Assembly (NCBI GenBank): GCA_910578755.1
Contig: CAJTSZ010000002.1
Location: 1-30,882 of the forward strand
DNA from: an uncultured Oscillospiraceae bacterium
Lineage (GTDB): Bacteria; Bacillota; Clostridia; Oscillospirales; Ruminococcaceae
DNA length: 30,882 nt
Reading direction: 5' to 3'
Under the pieces are notes generated by a model. That model made no database searches, was not told the origin of the DNA, and saw only the letters and a program-made list of their open reading frames with translations. A program made the position numbers and the translations under genes. Shown here piece by piece: positions 13,219 through 20,337 of this stretch (position 1 is its first letter; every line of letters begins with the position of its first letter).

Positions 13219-13917
13219 TTATTCGTTTACCTCGTAGCCGCAAAAGCGGATAGCGGAACGGGCAAGCTCTGTAGTAGGGTCAATAAAATTACCAGCTAAG
13301 GCCAGCTGCTGGGCGGCTACTGGCAGCTCGGTGCAGCCTAAAATAAAGTAATCCGCGCCTTGGGCTGCCATTTCTTCCATAATGGACTGGAAAGGGGCAG
13401 GGTCGGTAAGCATAGTGCCGCCCTTGATGCTGTAAATAATATCCATCAGGGTTTTCTGCTGCTCCTCATTGGGCAAAACATAGGCAACACCCTGGCCCTC
13501 CAAGGCTTTGGAGTAAATGCCAGTGTTTAAAGTGCCGGTGGTGCCAAGAATACCAGCAGTTTTGCCTGGGTAGGTGGCAGCGCAGGCCTTGGCAGTTTCC
13601 TCCAAAATGCTGATAAAGGGGGTAGATGTAAGGGGCTGCAGCCGGGGCAGGAAGTAGTGGGCGGTGTTGCAGGGCATAATAATGCAGGAAGCGCCGCATT
13701 TTTCCAGGTTGCGCAGGGCGCTTTCCATTTCAGGGAGAGGGTCGGCGCCGCCCTTTAAAATAGCGGTTGTGCGGTCCGGAATTTGGGCGTTGTTGTCAAT
13801 AAAAATGCGGATGTGGTCATTATCGCACCCGGCTTTTGTCATTGAAACAATTTTTGTGAACAGGTCAGCTGTGGCCAGCGGACCCATGCCGCCTAAAATA
13901 CCAATTGTTTTTTTCAT
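13219..13917 (-). CDS. Aspartate/glutamate racemase family protein
   Basis: A cofactor-independent racemase of 232 aa in the Asp/Glu racemase superfamily (YgeA/RacX-like group). The N-terminus I-G-I-L-G-G-M-G-P-L-A-T and the two catalytic cysteines, Cys83 in M-P-C-N-T-A-H and Cys195 in L-G-C-T-E-L-P, are all present. Substrate could be aspartate or another amino acid; the short N-T-A-H motif fits Asp racemases rather than MurI. D-amino acids could serve cell-wall synthesis or spores. Start: ATG at 13917 behind AGGAGG. It has its own terminator, so it is probably monocistronic; the DUF4129 gene ends 54 bp upstream. Confidence 0.88.
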   Translation of the reverse strand: MKKTIGILGGMGPLATADLFTKIVSMTKAGCDNDHIRIFIDNNAQIPDRTTAILKGGADPLPEMESALRNLEKCGASCIIMPCNTAHYFLPRLQPLTSTPFISILEETAKACAATYPGKTAGILGTTGTLNTGIYSKALEGQGVAYVLPNEEQQKTLMDIIYSIKGGTMLTDPAPFQSIMEEMAAQGADYFILGCTELPVAAQQLALAGNFIDPTTELARSAIRFCGYEVNE

Positions 13918-13971
13918 GGAAAAATACCTCCTAAGTTATTATTTGACCTGCCATTGGGCAGGAACAAGGCG

Positions 13972-15192
13972 TTACTTTTCTTTTGAAGCAGCTTTCATTT
14001 GCTGGTATAGCTCCTTTGCCTGCTGTGCCTCCTCCTTGGAGATGCTGTGGCGGCTGTACCTGGCCTTGATGTACACTTGGCGCAGGTCCAAAAGCTCTTC
14101 CTTGGGGAGGAGGGGCTCCATTTGGGAAAGCACCTGGGAAGAATTGATGGAGGGGAGTAAGGGAAGCCCTAAGTCCATACACAGGCGCAAAAAACGGCGG
14201 TAATAGTACCGCACAGCGGCCCGGGGCTCCTTGGGGGGGAAACGGTCCGCCGGGGGTTTGGCAGCAGTGTTTTTGTGCAGGGGGCTCCTTGTTATTTGGC
14301 CCGGCGGCTCCGGCGAATTATTGCTGTTTTTGGAGAGCAGCCGGCGGAAAAAGAAAAAGGCAGCAACAAGGAGGGCTAAAGTAAACAGGGTCTGCACCAC
14401 ATGGGCAAGGCCTGGGTCCACCCCTTTTGGCACTACCTCAAAGGGCAGCTGGGTTTCTCCCATGTTTAAAATAGGGTTTTCGGCAGGGGGCCTGCTGCTG
14501 GGCTGAAAGCCGCCCACAATAAAATCGAACACCCAAACAACGGCCATAACGGCGTACATAAAAATAGTTAAAATAGGTGTAACAATTAACTGGAACAGCC
14601 ATTTTACCAAGGTAAAGGCCAGGCTTAGGGCAAAAGGGGTGCTTACAAGGAAAATAAGAGCCAAAAAAAGGCCAATTTCCATGGTGTTTACCATTTTAAA
14701 GCGGAATTGCTCCAGGTTTTCCGGGGTATGGCGCAGCATACGCAGCAAAAAAATGTTGCTGAACAAAAATAGCAGGAACAAGGGCAGCAGCAGGGGCGGT
14801 TGGTTCTCAAAGGATGACATGGTAATAATTAAAGGCAAGGTGACAGCCATAACCTTTAGCAGTGCAGCAAAATGGTCCTGTTGGCGGGCGTGATCCGCCC
14901 AAAAGGCCTGCTTGTGGCACAGCACAGCAAGGTAAACGCAGGGCAGCAGCACAGAAAATATTGGAATAACCCCCTGGGTAAAAAAGAAGCAAAGAGGCAG
15001 AAGAAGCAAGGGCAGCCAGGTTAAGGCAGGTTTGTGCCGGTACAGCGCAAAGGCCAGGGCGCCAACAGCGGAAAGAAGGAACAGCGGCCCAAGGGAGGTG
15101 GCCCCGCTGCCCATAAGGGCCGTTGCCGTATTGGCTAAAAAGAAATAAAAAGAGAATTCCCCTAAAAATTTTAAAAAGAAGCATAAGGTCAT
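13972..15192 (-). CDS. Multi-pass membrane protein with C-terminal DUF4129-like domain
   Basis: A 406-aa protein with about eight hydrophobic segments in residues 1-260 and a soluble C-terminal part. The last 85 residues (A-V-R-Y-Y-Y-R-R-F-L-R-L ... A-R-Y-S-R-H-S-I-S-K-E-E-A) match the DUF4129 pattern found at the end of TgpA-like transglutaminase proteins. The transglutaminase core that usually lies between these parts (Cys-His-Asp) is not visible. ATG at 15192 is chosen: GGAGG is 9 nt upstream and it overlaps the DUF58 stop as ATGA. Third gene of a moxR-DUF58-DUF4129 operon, likely a membrane component of the complex. Confidence 0.8.
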   Translation of the reverse strand: MTLCFFLKFLGEFSFYFFLANTATALMGSGATSLGPLFLLSAVGALAFALYRHKPALTWLPLLLLPLCFFFTQGVIPIFSVLLPCVYLAVLCHKQAFWADHARQQDHFAALLKVMAVTLPLIITMSSFENQPPLLLPLFLLFLFSNIFLLRMLRHTPENLEQFRFKMVNTMEIGLFLALIFLVSTPFALSLAFTLVKWLFQLIVTPILTIFMYAVMAVVWVFDFIVGGFQPSSRPPAENPILNMGETQLPFEVVPKGVDPGLAHVVQTLFTLALLVAAFFFFRRLLSKNSNNSPEPPGQITRSPLHKNTAAKPPADRFPPKEPRAAVRYYYRRFLRLCMDLGLPLLPSINSSQVLSQMEPLLPKEELLDLRQVYIKARYSRHSISKEEAQQAKELYQQMKAASKEK

Positions 15193-16340
15193 GAAAGGGG
15201 GCCTCCTTCCTGGGCTGGAGCAAAACCTTCCCCTTGGTGGAGCAGCTGTGGGGTAAGGATGCAAACCTGGCCGTTGGTCAGTTCCCGCAGGCGGTAAAGG
15301 CAGCTTTGCCAGGGCTGTTCCTGGGGAGTAATAACAATGTGGCAGCGGCCTTGCTCCGCACTGCGGATGGCCTGCTCCACCGTATGGCTAAAGGGGCAGC
15401 TGTAGCTGTAGGTGGCGCGGCCCAATCCCTCTAAAATGGAGTAAAAATGGCTGTTGCCTAAGCCTTCCCCAACGCTGGACCAATGGCCCAGGGCGCCGGC
15501 GGCGGTAGCATTGGTTAAAAAGCTGTATTTAATGCCCTTAACCTCCAAAAACTCGCAGGCAGACCGGGCTAGGGAAAAGCAGTCCTCCACCTGGCTGTGG
15601 ATTTGCTCTAAGTCCTGGTCCTGGGCGGCAAGGTCGCTGTAAAATTCCACGTTTAGCACAACGGTAACAGAAAGGTCCATGGTGTGGTCGTAATTTTTTA
15701 CCATGAGGCGGTTAAACCGGGCGCTTTGGGCCCAGCTGATGGACTTTTGCGGTTCCCGGCCGGTGTATTCCCGAAAGCCAATGGTAAGCACTGGGTCCTC
15801 CACAATAAAGCGGTTGACAGAAATATCCCCCAAAAAGCCGCCTAAAGCCTCACCCAGGGAGGGGGACTTGGCAGGGGCGGGCATAACAACAATTTCCCTG
15901 TGCAGGGAGTAATACTCCACCGTTTCGGAAATGCCCAAAAAGTCGCCGCCATGCATGGTGCAGCCCTGCAGCAGGTAGCGCCCCCGAACCGGCAGTGAGG
16001 CGGTAAGCCGCCGCTGGTACTGCTGGCGGGGCATTAGGTAAAAGGAAGTGGTAAACAAGGCGCAGTCCCGGCTGGAATAAAGCTGGTCCTGCAGGCCGGG
16101 CAGGGCAATTTGGGCTGGCAGCTTTTCCTCTACGGAAAGGAAGGTAACCGGCAGGGCCTTGTTGTTTTCTACCGTGGTAGTAATAGCGAACTCTTCGCCA
16201 GGGTCCACCAAGGGTTGTGAGAAGGCAACGTCGTAGGTAATGCCCTTCAGGGCAAATTGAAGGGAAAGCCGCTGGGCGGCGTACAACCCTGCGGCCAAAA
16301 TAATGAGAAAAATAATCAACAGGGCCGCCCTACTTTCCAA
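15189..16340 (-). CDS. DUF58 domain protein (MoxR partner)
   Basis: A 383-aa protein with two N-terminal hydrophobic segments (about 5-30) and a beta-rich middle, then the DUF58 core. The core shows the pattern G-x-R-E-Y-x-x-G-x-x-x-x-x-I-S-W near residue 195, where DUF58 proteins have D-x-R-x-Y-x-x-G-D-x-x-x-x-I-x-W, and then a von Willebrand A-like region. DUF58 proteins are encoded with MoxR ATPases in many bacteria and are thought to bind them. Start is a TTG at 16340 inside the moxR end (11-nt overlap), with only a weak ribosome-binding site, so translation is probably coupled. Confidence 0.85.
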   Translation of the reverse strand: MESRAALLIIFLIILAAGLYAAQRLSLQFALKGITYDVAFSQPLVDPGEEFAITTTVENNKALPVTFLSVEEKLPAQIALPGLQDQLYSSRDCALFTTSFYLMPRQQYQRRLTASLPVRGRYLLQGCTMHGGDFLGISETVEYYSLHREIVVMPAPAKSPSLGEALGGFLGDISVNRFIVEDPVLTIGFREYTGREPQKSISWAQSARFNRLMVKNYDHTMDLSVTVVLNVEFYSDLAAQDQDLEQIHSQVEDCFSLARSACEFLEVKGIKYSFLTNATAAGALGHWSSVGEGLGNSHFYSILEGLGRATYSYSCPFSHTVEQAIRSAEQGRCHIVITPQEQPWQSCLYRLRELTNGQVCILTPQLLHQGEGFAPAQEGGPLS

Positions 16341-17280
16341 TGTATTCTAAGGGTACGGGAATTTCATTGAGCAGCTTTTCCAAATAAGCCTCGCTGTCAC
16401 CGCCGCGGCTTGGGCCGGCGCCGGCAATACGGTGGCAAAGAACATGGGGCGCCATGGAACGGATGTCCTCCGGCAGCACATAATCCCGCCCCTGGAGGGC
16501 GGCAGTTACCTGGGAGGCTTTGTACAAGGCAATAGCGCCGCGGGTGGAAACACCAGTAAGGAATTTGCTTTCTGTCCTGGTGCGGGTAATAATATCCATT
16601 AAGTAGCCGGCAACGTCGGGCGCCATGGAAACTTGGGTGTAGGTATCCTTTAACTGCTGGGTTTCCTCCGGGGTAACAACGCAGGAAAGCCCATCAATAA
16701 TTTTGGTGGTGGAAGGCCGGGAAATTACGGAAAGCTCCTCTTCCCGGGTCATGTACCCTAACTTTAGGCGCATAAAAAAGCGGTCGATTTGCGCTTCAGG
16801 CAGGGGGAAGGTGCCGTAGGATTCCAAGGGGTTTTGGGTGGCCATAACCATAAAGGGCTCCGCCAGAAGGGTGGTGTTGCCGTCTACAGAAATTTGCCTC
16901 TCCTCCATGGCCTCCAGCAGGCTGGACTGGGTGCGGGGGGTAGCGCGGTTAATTTCGTCCGCCAAAATAATATTGGAATATAGCGGGCCGGGGCGGAACT
17001 GGAACTCCCCAGTTTTTTGGTTATAAAAGTTAATGCCGGTTAAATCGGAGGGAAGCAGGTCCGGCGTAAACTGGATGCGCTTAAAATCCCCGCCAATAGT
17101 TTTGGCAAAGGAGCGCAGCAGCATGGTTTTGCCGGTGCCAGGCACATCCTCCAGCAGTACATGGCCGGAACAAATAAAACAGGTGAGCACCAAAGTAATG
17201 GCTTTGTCCTTGCCTACAATTACCTGGCGGCAGTTGGCCAGCACCCGGTCCCGGCAGCTGGTAAATAAAGAAGTATCCAA
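16330..17280 (-). CDS. MoxR-family AAA+ ATPase
   Basis: A 316-aa AAA+ chaperone-like ATPase. Walker A is D-V-P-G-T-G-K-T (45-52), Walker B I-I-L-A-D-E-I-N-R (104-112), sensor 1 A-T-Q-N-P and the Arg-finger region Q-I-D-R-F-F-M-R-L follow; S-T-R-G-A-I-A-L is in the lid. MoxR proteins remodel or mature partner proteins, here probably DUF58 and the DUF4129 protein. The start is a TTG at 17280 directly after a run of nine T, with AAAGG 11 nt before it; the next Met is far inside the Walker A region. No promoter of good quality was found upstream. Confidence 0.94.
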   Translation of the reverse strand: MDTSLFTSCRDRVLANCRQVIVGKDKAITLVLTCFICSGHVLLEDVPGTGKTMLLRSFAKTIGGDFKRIQFTPDLLPSDLTGINFYNQKTGEFQFRPGPLYSNIILADEINRATPRTQSSLLEAMEERQISVDGNTTLLAEPFMVMATQNPLESYGTFPLPEAQIDRFFMRLKLGYMTREEELSVISRPSTTKIIDGLSCVVTPEETQQLKDTYTQVSMAPDVAGYLMDIITRTRTESKFLTGVSTRGAIALYKASQVTAALQGRDYVLPEDIRSMAPHVLCHRIAGAGPSRGGDSEAYLEKLLNEIPVPLEYIGK

Positions 17281-17379
17281 AAAAAAATCAACCTTTCTGT
17301 TTTACATACTGATGCGTAAAAAATTATACAACAAAACTTTCATTTTGAACATATTGTTTTGGAATAATCTTTTGTAGTT

Positions 17380-17419
17380 TGGCCCTATTCTTTTGGCGTT
17401 AAAATAATAGGGGGGCCGT
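17380..17419. repeat. Short copy of a MITE-like repeat
   Basis: Begins TGGCCCTATTCTTTTGG and ends with TTAAAATAATAGGG then GGGCCGT. The first 17 bases recur exactly at 29538 and the end recurs with few changes near 29612-29633. The ends are partly inverted (GGCC-CTATT against AATAGGGGGGCC). Confidence 0.5.
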
Positions 17420-17430
17420 TCAGCCTGGGC

Positions 17431-17925
17431 TTACAGTTTTATCGTCTTTATGCTGTTGCCGCTGGCAGCAACAACCTGCATTAAGTTGGTATATGTAAGC
17501 CAAAGGGTAGCAGTGTTGTCGTTGGGGTGAACCCCAACTAAGGGGAGCTGGGCAATATCTTCATCCAAAACAAGGGTGACGGAATGGGAATTATCATTAA
17601 GGATGCAAAAGGGGGAAACGGAGCCCGGAGTAACCCCCAGGTACTGCAAAAGCCGCTGGGAGGAGGCAAACCCCAGGCGGGAGGTGCCCAAAAGGGAGGC
17701 AACCTGCTTTAAATCCGCGTGTTTATCCCCCCGCAGCACCACAAGAAAATGGCGGCGGCCCTTATTATCCCGCAAAAACAGGTTTTTGCACACGTCTCCC
17801 CGGCTTGTTAGGCCGCAGGCCTCCATTTCTTCCATGGTAAACAGGGGCGGGTGCTCTTTTATTTGGTAGGGAATTCCCATTTGTTTTAAATAGGCAAGAA
17901 TTTTTGCTTTATCATAAAGGGGCAT
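17431..17925 (-). CDS. ProX/YbaK-family aminoacyl-tRNA deacylase
   Basis: A 164-aa protein of the YbaK/ProX fold that clears mischarged tRNA (typically Ala-tRNA-Pro). Characteristic patterns: H-P-P-L-F-T near residue 26, K-N-L-F-L-R-D-N-K near 47, the lysine-containing strand V-V-L-R-G-D-K-H, and V-T-P-G-S-V-S-P-F with N-D-N. The T-P-G-S-V-S-P segment is what I associate with ProX/PrdX-type deacylases. Stand-alone here. Start: ATG at 17925 behind GGGAGG. It is divergent from metY across a 214-bp gap; there is no obvious functional link. Confidence 0.88.
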   Translation of the reverse strand: MPLYDKAKILAYLKQMGIPYQIKEHPPLFTMEEMEACGLTSRGDVCKNLFLRDNKGRRHFLVVLRGDKHADLKQVASLLGTSRLGFASSQRLLQYLGVTPGSVSPFCILNDNSHSVTLVLDEDIAQLPLVGVHPNDNTATLWLTYTNLMQVVAASGNSIKTIKL

Positions 17926-18042
17926 GGCGCAACCTCCCAGCTTTGTGTGAAAATATACATAGTATAGAAGTAGGATAATATTATTTTAGTAAAGCGCAAA
18001 AAGCGTGTCAATATGAAAAGAAAAAACAGGCGTAACTTTTTA

Positions 18043-18071
18043 TTGACAGGGGGAAAGGGAAGGAATAGAAT
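18043..18071 (+). promoter_or_regulatory. Promoter of metY
   Basis: TTGACA (18043-18048), 17-nt spacer, TAGAAT (18066-18071). The remaining leader is only about 60 nt; no S-box or T-box motif was seen in it. Confidence 0.85.
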
Positions 18072-18139
18072 GAAAGGAAAAACAACCGCCTGCTTGTTTC
18101 GTTATATAAAACGGCCTGAAAGAAAGGAAAAAGAAGAGT

Positions 18140-19405
18140 ATGAATTTAGAAACCATGTGCCTGCATGAGGGGTACAAGCCCCAAAACGGCGAAACTAGGG
18201 TTTTGCCTATTTACCAAAGCACAACCTATACTTATGAATCCACTGAACATGTGGCCAAGCTGTTTGACCTAACGGCCGACGGCCATATGTATTCCCGCAT
18301 TTCCAACCCAACGGTGGATGCGGTGGAAAAGAAAATTGCTGCCCTGGAAGGGGGCGTTGGCGCCCTTTGCACTACCTCCGGCCAGGCAGCCAGCTTAATT
18401 GCCCTGCTGAATATTTTAAAGGCGGGGGACCATTTTATCAGCACCTCGGCCATTTACGGCGGCACGGTAAACCTGTTTGCCGTAACCCTAAAGCGCTTCG
18501 GCATTGAGTGTACCTTTGTGGACGGGGAAGCCAGTGAGGAGGAGCTGGAAAAGGCCTTCCGCCCCAATACAAAGGCCGTATTTGGCGAAACCATTGCAAA
18601 CCCGGCCATTGTTGTTTTGGATATTGAAAAGTTTGCCAACCTTGCCCATAAGCACGGCGTGCCCTTTATTGTGGACAACACCTTTGCTACCCCTATTTTG
18701 TGCCGCCCCTTTGAGTTTGGCGCGGATATTGTGGTTCACTCCACCACAAAATATTTGGATGGCCACGCGGTGCAGGTAGGCGGCGTTATTGTGGACAGCG
18801 GCAAATTTAACTGGGCCAACGGCAACTTTCCAGAGTTTACCCAGCCGGATGATTCCTACCATGGGGTAGTGTATACCCAACAGTTTGGCAGTGCGGCCTA
18901 CATTACAAAGGCCCGGGTGCAAATGATGCGGGACCTGGGGGCTTATCCTGGCGCCCATGCCGCGTGGCTGCTGAATTTAGGTATGGAAACCCTGCACCTG
19001 CGTATGGAGCGCCACTGCGCCAATGCGGATACTGTGGCCCGTTACTTGGAGAAGCACCCAAAGGTGGAAATGGTGAGCTACCCCACTTTGGAAAGCAGCC
19101 CTTACTACAATCGGGCAAAAAAATATTTGCCAAAGGGCTGCAGCGGCGTCATTGCCTTTTCCATTAAAGGAGGCAGGGAGGCGGGAATCCGCTTTATTGA
19201 CAGCTTGCAGCTGGCTTCCTTGGTGGTACATGTGGCGGATTGCCGCACCTGCGTGCTTCACCCGGCCAGCTCCACCCACCGCCAGCTTACAGACGAGCAG
19301 CTTCTGGGCGCCGGCATTACCCCCGGCTTGGTGCGCCTTTCCGTTGGGTTGGAAAATGTAGAGGATATTATTGCCGACCTGGGACAGGCCTTGGCAAAGG
19401 CTTAA
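18140..19405 (+). CDS. metY: O-acetylhomoserine sulfhydrylase (PLP-dependent)
   Basis: A 421-aa member of the Cys/Met metabolism PLP family that makes homocysteine from O-acetylhomoserine and sulfide (the direct sulfurylation route to methionine). Seen: Y-Q-S-T-T-Y near the start, Y-S-R-I-S-N-P-T, S-G-Q-A-A near 80, D-N-T-F-A-T-P, and the PLP-binding lysine in H-S-T-T-K-Y-L-D-G-H (Lys204). The insert F-P-E-F-T-Q-P-D-x-S-Y-H-G after it distinguishes MetY from MetB/MetC, as does the length above 400. The gene is complete. Start: ATG with AAAGGA 13-18 nt upstream and AAGAAGAG nearer. Alone in its transcription unit, convergent with the CotF-like gene. Confidence 0.95.
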   Translation: MNLETMCLHEGYKPQNGETRVLPIYQSTTYTYESTEHVAKLFDLTADGHMYSRISNPTVDAVEKKIAALEGGVGALCTTSGQAASLIALLNILKAGDHFISTSAIYGGTVNLFAVTLKRFGIECTFVDGEASEEELEKAFRPNTKAVFGETIANPAIVVLDIEKFANLAHKHGVPFIVDNTFATPILCRPFEFGADIVVHSTTKYLDGHAVQVGGVIVDSGKFNWANGNFPEFTQPDDSYHGVVYTQQFGSAAYITKARVQMMRDLGAYPGAHAAWLLNLGMETLHLRMERHCANADTVARYLEKHPKVEMVSYPTLESSPYYNRAKKYLPKGCSGVIAFSIKGGREAGIRFIDSLQLASLVVHVADCRTCVLHPASSTHRQLTDEQLLGAGITPGLVRLSVGLENVEDIIADLGQALAKA

Positions 19406-19460
19406 CCGAGGGTGCCGCCGCCCCGTTCAAGGGGGAGGAAAAAATTTAGAATAAGGAAAT

Positions 19461-19515
19461 GAAACCATAGAAAAACCCCCGCTGTTTTAAACAGCGGGGA
19501 TTTTCCTATGGTTTC
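19461..19515. terminator. Bidirectional terminator inside a larger inverted repeat
   Basis: CCCCGCTG / CAGCGGGG with A/T tracts on both sides, enclosed by a second perfect pairing GAAACCATAG (19461-19470) with CTATGGTTTC (19506-19515). The right arm is the end of the CotF-like reading frame, so coding and terminator sequence overlap. Confidence 0.88.
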
Positions 19516-19781
19516 ATTTGAGTATATTTTTGTTTTGCTTGGTTAATTTGTTCCTGTTGGGCAGGGGCCACAGGGTACCAGCCGCGCTTTTGCATTTCGG
19601 TAAAAACCTCATGCTGGATTTGGTGTTCTTCGTTTAAAATATTGATAAATTCGCTTTTTACAGCCGGGGAAGCACATTCGTTGGCAAAAAGGTTGTAGTT
19701 ATCCGTAATAAATTTTTGGGAAGAAAGGGCGTCGGTGAGCATTTCCTGGTCGGAAAGGCCGGTAGGTTTGTTCTGGTTCAT
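19506..19781 (-). CDS. Spore coat protein, CotF family, 91 aa
   Basis: A helical CotF-like protein, related to the ferritin-like four-helix coat proteins of spore-formers. The pattern L-S-D-Q-E-M-L-T-D-A-L-S-S-Q-K-F-I-T-D-N-Y-N split over two helices, then C-A-S-P-x-V-K and E-E-H-Q-I-Q-H-E-V-F-x-x-M-x-x-R-G-W-Y, is typical. Start behind AAGGAGG. Only 22 bp separate it from the second coat-like gene upstream, so they form an operon, probably expressed late in sporulation (no sigma K/G promoter could be assigned by eye). Confidence 0.92.
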   Translation of the reverse strand: MNQNKPTGLSDQEMLTDALSSQKFITDNYNLFANECASPAVKSEFINILNEEHQIQHEVFTEMQKRGWYPVAPAQQEQINQAKQKYTQMKP

Positions 19782-19803
19782 ACTGTTCCTCCTTTTGCGC
19801 CAG

Positions 19804-19989
19804 TTAGCTCAACTGGTTCAGCAGTTTAGTGTAGTGGTTTTGGTGTTTAGCGGCAATTTGCTCGCATTTTGTTTTTAACTGAGGGTCCGTGGACATTTGG
19901 GCGTACATTTTGTACTTTTTCACTAAAACTTCTTCCTGTCCCAGCTGTTCTTCAATGCCGGTCAGTTCTTTGCTGGATAAATTGGCCAT
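19804..19989 (-). CDS. Small CotF-like spore coat protein, 61 aa
   Basis: A 61-aa helical protein (M-A-N-L-S-S-K-E-L-T-G-I-E-E-Q-L) with a conserved-looking Y-K-M-Y-A-Q and A-A-K-H-Q-N-H-Y. It resembles the short N-terminal-type coat proteins that sit directly upstream of CotF-like genes in Clostridia. ATG at 19989 is chosen because of GAGGTG 7 nt upstream; the frame goes 64 codons further without a site or coding character. Function is inferred from the pair. Confidence 0.85.
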   Translation of the reverse strand: MANLSSKELTGIEEQLGQEEVLVKKYKMYAQMSTDPQLKTKCEQIAAKHQNHYTKLLNQLS

Positions 19990-20278
19990 AGTTTTCACCT
20001 CAAAGAAAATTTTTGTAGCGGTCCGCGGCAACATTAAGCGGCCCATTCCACTTTTGTATTTTACCCAAATGGGGCAAAAATATTTTAAAAAATAAAAATT
20101 CAGGCCCGGTACGGTGCATCTGCTGAAAAAATTGGCAAAAAATACTTTAAATCCCCCATAGCCTATTGATTTATTTTTCACGTTCAGTTAAGCTATAAAT
20201 AATAAGGAAACTCATATTTCATTGGTTTTGTTTTGAACAATATACACAGCAAATGCGGCAGTAACCCCGCTGGAAGGC

Positions 20279-20319
20279 GGCTGGCCATTGCTGGAGTATG
20301 GACCAGCCGGGCAACCGGC
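20279..20319 (+). promoter_or_regulatory. Two overlapping, mutually exclusive hairpins in the galK leader
   Basis: GGCTGGCCAT (20279-20288) pairs with ATGG-A-CCAGCC (20298-20308), while GCCGG (20306-20310) can instead close a GNRA-type GCAA loop with CCGGC (20315-20319). They share 20306-20308, so only one can form. The rest of the 348-bp gap before galK (19990-20337) is AT-rich on the left and holds no gene; no convincing promoter was assigned. Confidence 0.4.
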
Positions 20320-20337
20320 AGAATGGCGGTGATATTT

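Noticed and set aside
18078..18139. SAM riboswitch or T-box before metY
   Set aside because: The leader is only about 60 nt and lacks the conserved core of either class.
18488..18958. 156-codon minus-strand frame
   Set aside because: Antisense shadow of metY without a ribosome-binding site.
20228..20240. Rex-like site TTGTTTTGAACAA before galK
   Set aside because: The half-sites are spaced 3 nt apart, too close for the usual Rex operator, and no promoter was fixed there.
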